Both the position numbers and the translations under genes were made by a program. Of a stretch of DNA of 64,000 nucleotides, positions 50,962-60,877 are shown in pieces (positions within the stretch are counted from its first letter, which is position 1; every line of letters starts with the position of its first letter). The notes under the pieces are model-generated. The model had not been told where the DNA came from, searched no databases, and was given only the letters and a program-made list of their open reading frames with translations. The stretch is from Halobacterium noricense (GTDB taxonomy: Archaea > Halobacteriota > Halobacteria > Halobacteriales > Halobacteriaceae), in NCBI RefSeq assembly GCF_021233435.1, contig NZ_CP089468.1:806001-870000 (forward strand), in the 5' to 3' direction.

Positions 50962-52110
50962 TTAGAAGCTACTCTTCAGTTTCTCGAAGAAGCCCTGGTC
51001 GACGTCGATTTCTTCGCCGCCGGCTTCCGCGAACTGTTCTAAGGCTTCGCGTTGCTCCTCGTTGAGGGACTCCGGCGTGACGACTTGCACGGTGACGTAG
51101 AGGTCGCCGCTGCCGCGGCCGCGCAGGCGAGGCATTCCCTTGCCTTTGAGGCGGAAGGTCTCGCCGCTCTGGGTGCCGGCGTCGAGGTCGAAGGTCGCGC
51201 CGCCGTCGAGCGTGGGGGCTTCGATTTCGTCGCCGAAGACGGCCTGTGGGAACGAGATGGCGTGGCGGTGGTGGAGGTCGTTGCCGTCGCGTTCGAAGTC
51301 CGGGTGGTCTTCGACGTCGACTTCGACGAGCAGGTCGCCGTTGCGCGCGCCGCGGTCGCCTGGTGCGCCTTCACCGTCCATGCGGAGCGTCTGCCCGGAA
51401 CGGATGCCGGCGGGCACGTCCACAGTGAGTGTCGCCTGTTCGCGGACTTGGCCCTGCCCGCTGCAGGTCGAACACGTCTCGGAGGCGAGTTCGCCGTCGC
51501 CGCCGCAGCGCGAACACTCCTGAGTCTGCTGGACGCGGCCCAGCGGCGTCTGCCGGACCTGCGTCACCTGCCCTTGGCCGTCGCACTGCGGGCACGTCCG
51601 CACGTCGGCGTCCTCGGGGTAGCCCGCGCCGTCACAGTCCGGACAGGCTTCGGGCCGCCGGACGGTGACCTGCTTCTGGACGCCCTCGTAGGCTTCTTCG
51701 AGCGTGATGGTGAGCCGCGTGCGGAGGTCGCGGCCGGGCTGGGGACCCCCCTGCTGGCCGCGGCCGCCACCGCCGAAGAACTGGTCGAAGATGTCGCCCA
51801 TGCCGCCCGCGCCACCGCCGCCAGCGCCGCCGAACGGGCCGCCGCCCATGCCGCCCGCGCCGCCACCAGCGCCGCCGCGCTTTTCGGCTTCCGTGAAGCG
51901 TTCGTGGCCGAGCTGGTCGTAGCGCTGGCGCTTCTCCTCGTCGGTGAGGACGTCCTTGGCCGTCTGTATCTTGTTGAACTTCTCTTCGGCGTCGGGGTCG
52001 TCGTTGACGTCCGGGTGGTACTCCGAGACCTTCTCGCGGTACGCCCGCTTGATTTCCTCCTCGGAGGCGTCCCGGGAGACGCCGAGAGCTTCGTAGAAGT
52101 CCTCGCTCAT
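50962..52110 (-). CDS. dnaJ: Chaperone DnaJ (Hsp40)
   Basis: A 382-residue type I DnaJ. The J domain is at about 4-68 ([18 protein letters not shown] motif in EYHPDVND), then a Gly-rich linker ([13 protein letters not shown]), a zinc domain with four CxxCxGxG repeats ([32 protein letters not shown]) and a C-terminal substrate domain ending EKLKSSF. It stimulates DnaK ATPase. The ATG giving [10 protein letters not shown] is chosen over an upstream GTG frame start. A membrane-protein gene separates it from dnaK. Confidence 0.96.
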   Translation of the reverse strand: MSEDFYEALGVSRDASEEEIKRAYREKVSEYHPDVNDDPDAEEKFNKIQTAKDVLTDEEKRQRYDQLGHERFTEAEKRGGAGGGAGGMGGGPFGGAGGGGAGGMGDIFDQFFGGGGRGQQGGPQPGRDLRTRLTITLEEAYEGVQKQVTVRRPEACPDCDGAGYPEDADVRTCPQCDGQGQVTQVRQTPLGRVQQTQECSRCGGDGELASETCSTCSGQGQVREQATLTVDVPAGIRSGQTLRMDGEGAPGDRGARNGDLLVEVDVEDHPDFERDGNDLHHRHAISFPQAVFGDEIEAPTLDGGATFDLDAGTQSGETFRLKGKGMPRLRGRGSGDLYVTVQVVTPESLNEEQREALEQFAEAGGEEIDVDQGFFEKLKSSF

Positions 52111-52212
52111 CAGTTGTGCGTACGTATCCGATTGAGACACTTGAAACGCCCGCTTGTCGGCGTTGGGCGCGTCGACGCCGGCGAATCCGGTTCGACGCGG
52201 TGCGCCTTCGGG

Positions 52213-54600
52213 CTATTCGGTGGACTGGTCGACGAGTTCGTCGTGGTGGACTTCGTAGATGGTGACCGCGTCGTTCGTGTAAACGGCTTCGATGCCGGGG
52301 TCGTCAGCGATTGACCCGACGTCGTACTCCTCTCGTTCGAGCGGCCCGACCCAGACGTACTGCACGTCGTGCTTGTCGAGGAGGACGGCCCGCGAGCGCG
52401 CGTCGTTCGTCTCGTAGACGATGTTCACGTCGCTGACGCGCTGGTAGTACGGCTCGTCGCCGCGGTAGCCGGTTTCGTGGAACCAGCCCGCGACCGTCGG
52501 CAGCCCCGTGAGCGTCGAGACGGGGTTCTGCCAGCCGCGACTCAACCCGGGCTTCTCGACGAACGGCGGCGTCCCAGTCTCGCGCTCCATCCAGAGCACC
52601 GACTGCGTCGTGCTCACTTCGTCCTCGAACCACTCCATCGCGGCGACCTCCTGCGGGTGGTCAGCCCGGTGTTCCGCGTACCCGTCCAGCGACGGCTTCA
52701 CTCCATCTTGATACGGTTCGACGACGTCCGTCGCGACGACGAGGGGCGCGAACAGCGCCGAGGAGACGAGCACGACCGCGAGCACGACCGAGATAGCGGT
52801 CGTGGCGGTCGCCGCGCTGGACTGCCGGACCTCGGCCAGCGAGGGTGTGGCGGCCCGAACGTCGCCGACGAGAATCGCGGCGATGGGGCCGGCGGCGAGC
52901 CCGCAGAACACCCACCCCTGGATGGCGACTTTCAGCGTCGTGTTCCAGCGCGCGAGCTCGAACGGGTGGACCTTGGCGTGGACGAGTTCCATCGCGAGCA
53001 CGAGGCCGACGCCGCCGACGACGAGCATCGCTTCGAAGCCCGCCGACTCCCGGAAGCGCATCGCGAGCCACGCGCCCACGACGACCGGCAGGAGGACGAC
53101 GACTGCGCCGAGGTCACCGACGAGCGCGCCGACGCCAACCACGAGCGCGACTGCGCCAAATGCTTTCGCCACGTCCGTCGTGTCGCTGTCCTCGACTGTG
53201 GTGAGCCGCGTGAGCAGGTACGTCGCGAACAGCGCGAGCAGCGCGCCGTAGATGAGCAGCACGCCCGCAGCGGTCGTGCGCGGCGGGAACAGCCCGATGC
53301 CGTCGTTCGGCGGGACGCTCGCGAGCAGGAACGGCGACGCGAGCAGGTATCCCACGGCGCCGACGCCGGCCGCGACGATCGCCGCGAGCACGGTCCGCCA
53401 CGCCTCCGCGAGCACGAGCGAGCGCCGCGATTCTCCGGATTCGGGCGCGACTGCTTGGAGGTGTTCGCCGACGCGGCCCGGGACCAGCGTCGCGGGGTGT
53501 GGGCCGGCGTAGACGACCGCCAGCCACGCCATTCCGACGGCGCTCGGCAGCGACCACGTGTTCGTCACGCCGAAGTAGCCCGCGACCGCGCCGAGCCCAC
53601 CGAACAGCAGGCCGGCGCGGCGCTTGCGCGCGCTCGTTGGCGTCTGCACGTAGGCGTACGCCAGCGCCGCCGACAGCACGAGGAAGCCGGTCGTCACGGT
53701 GTGACCGTGCATGTCGGCTTTCACGAACGAGTACAGCGGGAACTCCTGTAGCGTCCCTTCGACGACGTAACGGGTGTCCCACCAGCCCCACGAGGACAGC
53801 GACGACTGCTCGAACAGAATCTGGGTGTAGTCCGAGCGGTTCAGGTTGAACGCCGCCCGACCCCACTTTACGGCGAGGTCGCGGGGGAGCCGCCCGAGCG
53901 CGAACCGCACGATTGTCACGGCGTTCCCGGCGAACGCCACGAAGAACACGCCGAGCGCGCCGCCGAGCCGCCGCGAGTAGCCGCGGTCGCGTGTAATCCA
54001 CCCACACAGCGAGTACGCGCCCACAACGAGCGTCCCGAAGTAGCCCGCGAGCGCGACGTTGTGGACGTACTCCACGCTCGTGTCCGTGAGGAACGCCGCG
54101 ACCGCGTTGAAGACTGGCAATCCGTAGTAGTAGCGCACCGACTTCCCCGCGTACCACATGTCCTCGGGCGGCAGCGCCTCCGCGCGCAGCACGGCGTTCA
54201 ACAGCCCGGTGTGAAGGAACTTCTCGCCGCCCCAGCCGCTCATCACGGGATTCATCGACCGCAGCGCGAGCACGAACCCGAACCCGACCGCGAACACCGC
54301 GAACGCGCTCGCGACCCGGCTCCAGTCGTAGTCGGCGAGCCCGCGACGCTGCGCGAGGCGATGCCCGACTGCACCGAGCGCGACCAGCGCCGCCACGCTG
54401 ACGAGTGCGGTCCACGGCCCGAAGCTGAACTGCCCGACGTAGAACGCGACCATCGTCACGACGACGGTGGCGATTGGAATTGCGAACCCCGCGCCGTCGT
54501 CGGGCGCGGACGGAAACAGCAGCCGCGCTATCGGCAGCGCGGCGACGAGGAACGCGCCGTACAACACGAGCCAGCGGAGGACGACGGCGGCGTCTGACAT
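52213..54600 (-). CDS. DUF2298 (Chlor_Arch_YYY) multi-pass membrane protein
   Basis: A 795-residue membrane protein with roughly 15-18 hydrophobic segments. The family signature YYYG is seen in SVRYYYGLPVFNAVAAFL, and DMHGHTVTTGF and PLYSFVKADMHGH supply conserved Asp/His residues; a soluble C-terminal part follows (PFVEKPGLSRGWQNPV to YEVHHDEL). The family is thought to be a glycosyltransferase-like or related envelope enzyme, with activity unproven. It sits between dnaK and dnaJ on the same strand; separate function from the chaperones is likely. Confidence 0.82.
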   Translation of the reverse strand: MSDAAVVLRWLVLYGAFLVAALPIARLLFPSAPDDGAGFAIPIATVVVTMVAFYVGQFSFGPWTALVSVAALVALGAVGHRLAQRRGLADYDWSRVASAFAVFAVGFGFVLALRSMNPVMSGWGGEKFLHTGLLNAVLRAEALPPEDMWYAGKSVRYYYGLPVFNAVAAFLTDTSVEYVHNVALAGYFGTLVVGAYSLCGWITRDRGYSRRLGGALGVFFVAFAGNAVTIVRFALGRLPRDLAVKWGRAAFNLNRSDYTQILFEQSSLSSWGWWDTRYVVEGTLQEFPLYSFVKADMHGHTVTTGFLVLSAALAYAYVQTPTSARKRRAGLLFGGLGAVAGYFGVTNTWSLPSAVGMAWLAVVYAGPHPATLVPGRVGEHLQAVAPESGESRRSLVLAEAWRTVLAAIVAAGVGAVGYLLASPFLLASVPPNDGIGLFPPRTTAAGVLLIYGALLALFATYLLTRLTTVEDSDTTDVAKAFGAVALVVGVGALVGDLGAVVVLLPVVVGAWLAMRFRESAGFEAMLVVGGVGLVLAMELVHAKVHPFELARWNTTLKVAIQGWVFCGLAAGPIAAILVGDVRAATPSLAEVRQSSAATATTAISVVLAVVLVSSALFAPLVVATDVVEPYQDGVKPSLDGYAEHRADHPQEVAAMEWFEDEVSTTQSVLWMERETGTPPFVEKPGLSRGWQNPVSTLTGLPTVAGWFHETGYRGDEPYYQRVSDVNIVYETNDARSRAVLLDKHDVQYVWVGPLEREEYDVGSIADDPGIEAVYTNDAVTIYEVHHDELVDQSTE

Positions 54601-54757
54601 ATCGAAGTGGCGGTCCACGCCGCGCATAAACCTTCTGTCCTCGGGGCCTCGGCACGGCTCTCAAACGTAGAAGAACGGCAGCGAGAAATTCGGCCGTCGG
54701 CGGATCGCGTCAGTTTCGGTTCGTGATTTCCCGAGTCGAGGATGACAGCGAGTCGCG

Positions 54758-56644
54758 TTACTCCTCGCTGTCTTCCTCGACGTCTTCGAAGTCGGCGTCC
54801 ACGAACTCCTCGTCGTCGCCGTCAGCGCCAGCACCGGGGCCTGCGCCGCCCATGCCACCCATGCCGGCACCGGCCGCCCCAGCGCCGCCAGCGCCTGCCT
54901 GGGCTTCCTGCTGGTAGGCCTGCTTGCCGATTTCCTGCAGGGTCTTGCTGAGGGATTCGGTGGCGTCTTCGAGCTCGTCGGGGTCGACGTCGTCCTCGTC
55001 GAGGAGGGCTTCGAGGTTCTCGATTTCGTCGTTCACGTCGGCTTCGAGGTCCTCGTCGACGAGTTCCTCGTTCTCTTCGAGGAGGCTGTTCGCGCGCTGA
55101 ATCGCGGTCTCGGCCTCGTTACGGGCTTCGATGCGCTCGCGGCGCTGCTCGTCCTCCTCGGCGTGCTGTTCGGCCTCCTCCTGCATCTCCTCGATTTCCT
55201 CGTCGCTGAGGCCGACGCCGCCCTCGATGGTGATGGATTCGGCGTTGCCGGAGCCCTTGTCCTCGGCTTCGACGTTCACGATACCGTCGGCGTCGATTTC
55301 GAAGGTGACTTCGATTTCGGGGGTGCCCGCGGGCGCTGGCGGGATGCCCGTGAGCTGGAAGTCGCCGAGCAGTTCGTTCTCGTTGGCGATTTCGCGCTCG
55401 CCCTGGAAGACGCGAATCTGGACGCTCGTCTGGTTGTCCGCGGCGGTCGTGAACACCTTCGACGCGGTCGTCGGGATGGCGGTGTTCTTCTCGATGAGGC
55501 GTTCGAAGAGCCCGCCCTTCACCTCGATACCGAGGCTGAGCGGGGTGACGTCCACGAGCACGATGTCGTCGACTTCGCCGGAGAGCACGCCGCCCTGCAC
55601 GGCCGCGCCGAGCGCGACGGCCTCGTCGGGGTTGACGTTCTTCTTGGGCTCCTGGCCGACGAGCTCCTCGACTTGCTCCTGAACCTGGGGCATCCGCGTG
55701 GAGCCGCCGACCAGAATCACTTCGTCGATGTCGTTCTTCGAGAGACCGGCGTCCTCGAGGGCCTGCTCCGTCGGGCCGACGGTGCGCTCGATGAGGTCCT
55801 CGGTGAGGCTCTCGAATTTGGCGCGCGTGATGTCCTGTTCGAGGTGGACCGGACCCGAGTCGGTCGCCGTCACGAACGGGAGGTTGACGGTCGTCTCCTT
55901 GCGGGAGGAGAGTTCGATTTTGGCTTCCTCGGCGGCGTCCTTGAGCCGCTGGAGGGCCTGCTCGTCGTCGCGTAGGTCGATGCCGTGGTCGTTCTCGAAT
56001 TCGTCGGCGAGGTAGTCGATGATGGCCTGGTCCCAGTCGTCGCCACCGAGGTCGTTGTCCCCGTTGGTCGCGACGACCTCGTAGACGCCGCCACCGAGGT
56101 CGAGGATGGAGACGTCGAAGGTGCCGCCACCGAGGTCGTAGACGAGGACAGTCTGGTCCTGGTCCTCGTCGAGGCCGTACGCCATCGACGCGGCAGTCGG
56201 CTCGTTGACGATGCGCTCGACCTCGAAGCCCGCGATTTCGCCGGCGTTCTTCGTCGCCTGGCGCTGCTTGTCGTTGAAGTACGCGGGGACCGTGATGACG
56301 GCCTTCTCAACGTCCTGGCCGAGGTACTCTTCGGCGTCGTGCTTGATCTTCTGGAGAATCATCGCCGAAATCTGCTCCGGCGTGTACTCCTCACCGTCGA
56401 GTTCGACCGTGTAGTCCTCGCCCATGTGGCGCTTGATGGACGCGACGGTCTCCTCGGAGTTCTGGACGGCCTGATTCTTCGCGGGTTTCCCGATGAGGCG
56501 CTCGCCGTCGTCGAACGCGACCACCGACGGGGTCGTGCGGTCGCCTTCGCTGTTGACGATGATTTCGGGGTCTCCACCTTCCATCACCGCGAACGCGCTG
56601 TTCGTGGTGCCGAGGTCGATGCCCAAAATCTTCTCACTTGCCAT
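54758..56644 (-). CDS. dnaK: Chaperone DnaK (Hsp70)
   Basis: A 628-residue Hsp70. The ATPase domain opens [20 protein letters not shown] and includes [40 protein letters not shown] and the block [11 protein letters not shown]. The interdomain linker is [14 protein letters not shown]-like, and the C-terminal lid ends in a Gly/Ala-rich region with acidic tail ([14 protein letters not shown]). TATA-like GGCTTAAAGG lies about 31 bases before the ATG. It is separated from grpE by about 190 bases that hold the promoter and GrpE 3' hairpin. Archaeal DnaK of this kind derives from bacteria by transfer in the family literature. Confidence 0.98.
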   Translation of the reverse strand: MASEKILGIDLGTTNSAFAVMEGGDPEIIVNSEGDRTTPSVVAFDDGERLIGKPAKNQAVQNSEETVASIKRHMGEDYTVELDGEEYTPEQISAMILQKIKHDAEEYLGQDVEKAVITVPAYFNDKQRQATKNAGEIAGFEVERIVNEPTAASMAYGLDEDQDQTVLVYDLGGGTFDVSILDLGGGVYEVVATNGDNDLGGDDWDQAIIDYLADEFENDHGIDLRDDEQALQRLKDAAEEAKIELSSRKETTVNLPFVTATDSGPVHLEQDITRAKFESLTEDLIERTVGPTEQALEDAGLSKNDIDEVILVGGSTRMPQVQEQVEELVGQEPKKNVNPDEAVALGAAVQGGVLSGEVDDIVLVDVTPLSLGIEVKGGLFERLIEKNTAIPTTASKVFTTAADNQTSVQIRVFQGEREIANENELLGDFQLTGIPPAPAGTPEIEVTFEIDADGIVNVEAEDKGSGNAESITIEGGVGLSDEEIEEMQEEAEQHAEEDEQRRERIEARNEAETAIQRANSLLEENEELVDEDLEADVNDEIENLEALLDEDDVDPDELEDATESLSKTLQEIGKQAYQQEAQAGAGGAGAAGAGMGGMGGAGPGAGADGDDEEFVDADFEDVEEDSEE

Positions 56645-56670
56645 GTTACCCGTGTGTAAGCCGCGTTTTC

Positions 56671-56680
56671 CCTTTAAGCC
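56671..56680 (-). promoter_or_regulatory. TATA box of dnaK
   Basis: GGCTTAAAGG on the minus strand about 31 bases from the ATG. No CIRCE-type inverted repeat of the bacterial HrcA kind is seen here. Confidence 0.4.
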
Positions 56681-56830
56681 TTGCTAGTGACACCGAGTGC
56701 CACGAACGAGCGAGTCGCTGCCATCTTGCGGTTTTCCCGACCACCGGAAAAACGGGCCGGCGGATTTATGACGAACCGGTGGACTATCGGTGCGTCGTCC
56801 GCCGAAAAAATTCCCGAGTGCCGCAGAACG

Positions 56831-57433
56831 TTACTCGCCGCCAGGACCGTCGCTGACGGTGACCTGCGCGGGCCGGAGCACTTTCCCGCCCATCTCGTAG
56901 CCCGAGCGGTAGACGTCCGTGACCGTGCCCTCGGGCTGGTCGCTGTCCACGCGCATCATCACTTCGTGCCGCTGCGCGTCGACCTCCTCGCCGGCGGACG
57001 GCGCAATCTCGGAGACGCCCTCCGCGTCGAGCACGCGGTCGAACTCCTTGCGCGTGAGTTTCACGCCCTCGCGGAGGCTGTCCACGTCCCCGGACTCCTC
57101 GTCGAGCGCGCGGCCGAGGTTGTCCCGTACGTCCAACAGGCGCTCGACGAGGTCCTCGGTGGCGCGCTCCCGGATGTCCTCCTGCCGCTGCTTCGCGCGC
57201 TGCTTGTAGTTCTGGAAGTCCGCCTGCTTGGCCTGCAGTCGCTCCGTCAGGTCGTCGACTTCGGCCTCCGCCTCGGAGAGGTCGGCCTCCAGTTCCGCGA
57301 CGCGGGCTTCGAGGTCCGCGACCTCGTCGCCGAGGTCCTCGTCGTGCTCGCGGACGCGCTCGGCCAGCGACTCCCCGCTGGCGTCGTCGGCGTCTGCGTC
57401 GGCGTCGGCAGCCTGCTCGGCGTCGTTGCTCAT
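56831..57433 (-). CDS. grpE: Nucleotide exchange factor GrpE
   Basis: A 200-residue DnaK nucleotide exchange factor. The N-terminal Asp/Ala-rich tail (ADADADADDASGESLAERV) leads into a long coiled coil (EDLGDEVADLEARVAELEAD) and a C-terminal beta domain with EVMMRVDSDQPEGTVTDVYRSGYEMGGKVLRPAQV-type end (conserved GY.. and RPA residues). It exchanges ADP for ATP on DnaK, encoded just downstream on the same strand. The ATG (MSNDAEQAADADA) has no better alternative. It is divergent from the XPB helicase gene. Confidence 0.95.
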   Translation of the reverse strand: MSNDAEQAADADADADDASGESLAERVREHDEDLGDEVADLEARVAELEADLSEAEAEVDDLTERLQAKQADFQNYKQRAKQRQEDIRERATEDLVERLLDVRDNLGRALDEESGDVDSLREGVKLTRKEFDRVLDAEGVSEIAPSAGEEVDAQRHEVMMRVDSDQPEGTVTDVYRSGYEMGGKVLRPAQVTVSDGPGGE

Positions 57434-57534
57434 GTGCGTGGGAAACGGATACTCGGGTTTACGGATTTCGGGACGCCCGCGCTCGGCGCTACTGAGTCCG
57501 ACGACTAATTAGCGTCCGCTTCCTACGTCCGCGC

Positions 57535-58893
57535 GTGACAGTCCGGCTGGCGTTCGAGGACGGCACGCTTCGCGTCGAGCACGACGGCGACGGCCCGCCC
57601 ACCGACGGCGTCGCCAGCCTGCCCGGCGTCGAGTACGACGAGCGCACGGAGACGGGACGAGCGCCGGCAATAGCGTACGCCGACCTCGTCGCGTACCTCG
57701 ACGCGCGCGAGATTCCCTACGAGGACGACGCGCTCCACGCCGACGCCCTCGCCGTCGAATCCGCGTACGAACTCCGGGACTACCAGCAGGACGCCCTCGA
57801 CGCGTGGACCGGCAACGACCGCCGCGGGGTGCTCGAACTGCCGACGGGCTCCGGGAAGACGGTCATCGGCTTGAAGGCCATCGAGGCGGTCGGCCAGTCC
57901 GCACTCGTCGTCGTGCCGACCATCGACCTGTTGACGCAGTGGAAGCGCGAACTCGGCCGCGAGTTCGACTGCGACATCGGCCAACTCGGCGGCGGCGAGC
58001 AAGTGGTGGGGCCGATTACGGTCGCGACCTACGACTCCGCGTACCTCCGCGCGGACGACCTCGGCGACCGGTTCGGGCTCGTCGTCTTCGACGAAGTCCA
58101 CCACCTCGGCGGCGAGGAGTTCCAGAACATCGCGCGCCTGCTCGCCGCGCCCGCTCGACTCGGCTTGACGGCGACGTTCGAGCGCCCCGACAACGCCCAC
58201 GAGGTCGTCGCGGACCTCGTCGGCGACGTCGTCTACCGACTCTCCGCGGACGACCTCGCGGGCGACCACCTCGCGGAGTACGACGTCAAGCGCCTCGAAG
58301 TGCCGCTGACGGCCGCGGAGCGCGAGCGCTACGAGGCCGCACAGGGGACGTTCACGGACTACCTCAAGCAGTCGAACGTCCGACTGCGCTCGGGCAGCGA
58401 CTACCAGGAGCTCGTGAAGCGCTCCGGGAACGATCCGCGGGCACGCGAGGCGCTGCTGGCGAAACAGCGCGCGCGCCGTATCGTCCGCGAGAGCGACGCG
58501 AAAGTCCAGCGTCTCGAAGGCATCCTCGACCGCCACCGCCGCGACCGCGTCATCGTGTTCGCGGCGTCGACGGACCTCGTCTACCGGCTCTCCGAGACGT
58601 TCCTCCTCCCCGCGATCACGCACGAGACGGGCGCCAGCGAGCGCCGAACCATTCTGGAGAAGTTCCGGAGCGGTGAGTATTCGCGGGTCGTCACGGCGAA
58701 CGTCCTCGACGAGGGCGTGGACGTGCCGGACGCGAACGTCGCGGTGGTGTTCGCGGGCAGCGGCAGCGAGCGCGAGTTCACGCAGCGGCTCGGGCGCGTG
58801 CTCCGACCGAAGGAGGACGGCGGGCGCGCGCTGCTGTACGAGCTCGTGAGCGCCGACACCGCAGAAGAACGGGTCGCCGACCGCCGCCGCTAG
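57535..58893 (+). CDS. XPB/Rad25-type DNA helicase
   Basis: A 452-residue SF2 helicase related to eukaryotic XPB and archaeal XPB2. Walker A is ELPTGSGKTVIG, Walker B is VVFDEVHHLGG, motif III is RLGLTATFERPDN, and motifs V and VI are VVTANVLDEGVDVPDA and QRLGRVLRPK. A damage-recognition-like N-terminal part (AYADLVAYLDAREIPY) precedes them. The start is a GTG behind a TAATTA TATA-like box. Together with the downstream Bax1-type gene it forms the archaeal XPB-Bax1 pair for DNA repair; a lipoprotein gene on the other strand lies between. Confidence 0.93.
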   Translation: MTVRLAFEDGTLRVEHDGDGPPTDGVASLPGVEYDERTETGRAPAIAYADLVAYLDAREIPYEDDALHADALAVESAYELRDYQQDALDAWTGNDRRGVLELPTGSGKTVIGLKAIEAVGQSALVVVPTIDLLTQWKRELGREFDCDIGQLGGGEQVVGPITVATYDSAYLRADDLGDRFGLVVFDEVHHLGGEEFQNIARLLAAPARLGLTATFERPDNAHEVVADLVGDVVYRLSADDLAGDHLAEYDVKRLEVPLTAAERERYEAAQGTFTDYLKQSNVRLRSGSDYQELVKRSGNDPRAREALLAKQRARRIVRESDAKVQRLEGILDRHRRDRVIVFAASTDLVYRLSETFLLPAITHETGASERRTILEKFRSGEYSRVVTANVLDEGVDVPDANVAVVFAGSGSEREFTQRLGRVLRPKEDGGRALLYELVSADTAEERVADRRR

Positions 58894-59237
58894 TCCTCGA
58901 CGAGGTCCGTGTTCCAACTGGCGTTCGTGACGTCGTCGTAGGCGACGTCGTACTCGACGCGGACGACCGTCGTCTCGTTCGGGCCGAGGGTGACCTCTCG
59001 GACGCGCGTGTAGGCCTCGTCGTCGAACTCCGTGTTGACGTACAGCGTCCCCGACGCCTCGCGGCCGGAGGGGTTGCTGACGGTGACGACGACCACGACG
59101 TTGCCATTCTCGCCTTCCTCGTACGTGGAGTCGGCGACCGTCAACCCCGCCTCGCTATCGCCGCTTCGCAGGCAGCCCGCGAGCGGGAGGGCGACGCTCG
59201 CGACGGCCGTCCGTCGGAGCAGCGTCCGCCGGTTCAT
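58890..59237 (-). CDS. Tat-exported lipoprotein, small, unknown
   Basis: A 115-residue lipoprotein. The N-terminus MNRRTLLRRTAVASVALPLAGC has a twin-arginine motif and a lipobox LAGC, the cysteine being the lipid anchor in haloarchaeal membranes. The mature part is Thr/Val-rich and beta-like (ENGNVVVVVTVSNPSGR), a FxxxP/CARDB-like beta sandwich perhaps. It overlaps the XPB stop by four bases tail to tail and is inserted between the XPB and Bax1 genes on the opposite strand. Confidence 0.85.
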   Translation of the reverse strand: MNRRTLLRRTAVASVALPLAGCLRSGDSEAGLTVADSTYEEGENGNVVVVVTVSNPSGREASGTLYVNTEFDDEAYTRVREVTLGPNETTVVRVEYDVAYDDVTNASWNTDLVED

Positions 59238-59307
59238 ACGTCTCGGTCCGGGCGTACCGGCAAGAATCTTCTGTATCCTTTTGTGCGTGCGCCGCCAACC
59301 GCCGAGC

Positions 59308-60816
59308 GTGCTGACGAAAGACCTCCTGCGAGTGTCCCGGGCGGGCGGCGGCTACCAGCCGCAGTTCGCGAGCGAGGACGACGAGGCGCTCGCCGCGCGC
59401 GTGCTCGGGACCTTCCAGGGCCACGTCGGCGAGGAGCGTGCGGACCTCCGCGAGTCGCTGACGGACCTGGAGCAGGAGGCACGCGACTTCAAACTCGTGC
59501 GCGGGCTCGCGCACCTCGTCGAGCGCGACGCGGCCTTCGAGGTGCAGTCCGCAGTCGACCCGCGGTCGGCGCGCCGCGCAGCGTTCACCGCCGCCGAGGA
59601 CGTGGGCGTCGTCGACGCCGACGAGCGCGAGCGCGCGCTCTCCGCGGCAGCCGACGGCTTCCCGGGCGACGTAACCTCTGACGAACTCGCGGCCTCGCTG
59701 TACGCCGACCGCGAGACTCGGGAAGTGTTGACGGAGGTCGCCTCACGCTGGACGCCCGCGTCGCTGGTCGCCCAGTACAACCTCTCGCTCGCGCAGACCG
59801 CGCTGTTCGACGCGACCGAACTCCGGGTGCGCTCCTCGGACCCGCGCCGGCTCGTCTCCGCGGTGAAGCGCCTCGGCTTGCTGTACGAGGTGATCCCCGT
59901 CGAGGACGGCGAGGGCCGCGAAGTCGTGCTCACCGGCCCGGACGCGCTGTTCCAGCGTTCGCGGCGGTACGGCACGCGGTTCGCGCGCGTCCTCCGGACG
60001 GTCACGAAAGGCGACGACTGGGAAGTCGAAGCCACAATTGAGGACCGTGGCCGGGAGCGCCTGCTCGAACTCTCCACGGGCGACCTCGACGTGCCGGACG
60101 CCGACCCCGTCACGGACGTGGAGTACGACAGCGGCGTCGAGCGCGAGTTCGCCGCGCGCTTCCAATCGCTGGATTTGGACTGGGAGCTCGTTCGCGAGCC
60201 GGACGTGCTCGCGGCCGGCGACCGCCTGATGGTGCCGGACTTCGCGTTCGATTACGCGTTCGGCGACGAGCGCGTCTACTTCGAAATCATGGGCTTTTGG
60301 ACGCCCGAGTACGTCGAGAAGAAGCTCTCCCAACTGGACGCCACCGACGAGACGCTGCTGGTCGCCGTGGACGCCAGTCTCGGCGTCGGCGAGGACATCC
60401 AGTCCCGCGACCACCGCGTCGTCGAGTACACGGGCTCCGTGCGCGTGAAGGACGTCGTGGACGCACTCCGCGACCTCGAAGCCGACCTCGTCGCCGAGTC
60501 GGCGGCCGCGCTCCCGGACGAACTCGCGCCCGACGCGGACGCAATCACGCTCGCGGACCTCGCGGCGTCCCGCAGCGTCAGCGAGGCCGCCATCGAGGAC
60601 GTGCACTTCCCCGAGCACGAACTCGTGGGACGCACGCTCGTCCGACCCGACGTGTTGGACGACGTGGCTGCGGAGCTAGCGGCAGGGATGTCGCGGGCTG
60701 ACGCCGAGACTGTCGCAGCGGATTACGGCGTGGCCGACGCGAGCGCGCTGTTCTCCCGGCTCGGCTACCGCGTCGAGTGGGACGGATTGAGTGGTGGGAC
60801 GCTGCGCGAGAAATAA
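59308..60816 (+). CDS. Bax1 homologue (DUF790), XPB-partner nuclease
   Basis: A 502-residue protein of the DUF790 family. Archaeal Bax1 binds XPB and is a structure-specific endonuclease. A PD-(D/E)xK-like nuclease segment appears in DWELVREPDVLAAGDRLMVPD and DFAFDYAFGDERVYFEIMGF (acidic triad and Glu). The GTG start (MLTKDLLRVSRAGGGYQPQF) fits the family; another GTG 21 bases upstream adds MRRQPPSV and is less likely. The pair XPB-Bax1 is broken here by an opposing lipoprotein gene, so the two are probably transcribed separately. Confidence 0.88.
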   Translation: MLTKDLLRVSRAGGGYQPQFASEDDEALAARVLGTFQGHVGEERADLRESLTDLEQEARDFKLVRGLAHLVERDAAFEVQSAVDPRSARRAAFTAAEDVGVVDADERERALSAAADGFPGDVTSDELAASLYADRETREVLTEVASRWTPASLVAQYNLSLAQTALFDATELRVRSSDPRRLVSAVKRLGLLYEVIPVEDGEGREVVLTGPDALFQRSRRYGTRFARVLRTVTKGDDWEVEATIEDRGRERLLELSTGDLDVPDADPVTDVEYDSGVEREFAARFQSLDLDWELVREPDVLAAGDRLMVPDFAFDYAFGDERVYFEIMGFWTPEYVEKKLSQLDATDETLLVAVDASLGVGEDIQSRDHRVVEYTGSVRVKDVVDALRDLEADLVAESAAALPDELAPDADAITLADLAASRSVSEAAIEDVHFPEHELVGRTLVRPDVLDDVAAELAAGMSRADAETVAADYGVADASALFSRLGYRVEWDGLSGGTLREK

Positions 60817-60825
60817 GCCACTTAG

Positions 60826-60856
60826 GTTATATTTACGAACATAACTCCTATACGTT
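60826..60856 (+). promoter_or_regulatory. Promoter of the SatD cassette with inverted repeat
   Basis: GTTAT at 60826-60830 and ATAAC at 60841-60845 form an inverted repeat with a 10-base spacer, and a TATA-like CCTATACGTTATTA follows at about 60847-60856, some 26-30 bases before the ATG. A leaderless message and an operator upstream of the TATA box are suggested. Confidence 0.45.
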
Positions 60857-60877
60857 ATTAGTGGGTACGTCGTGTTG

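Noticed and set aside
54601-54757. An additional small gene between the DUF2298 and dnaK genes
   Set aside because: Short frames exist but lack start context, composition and motifs; I treat this as spacer.
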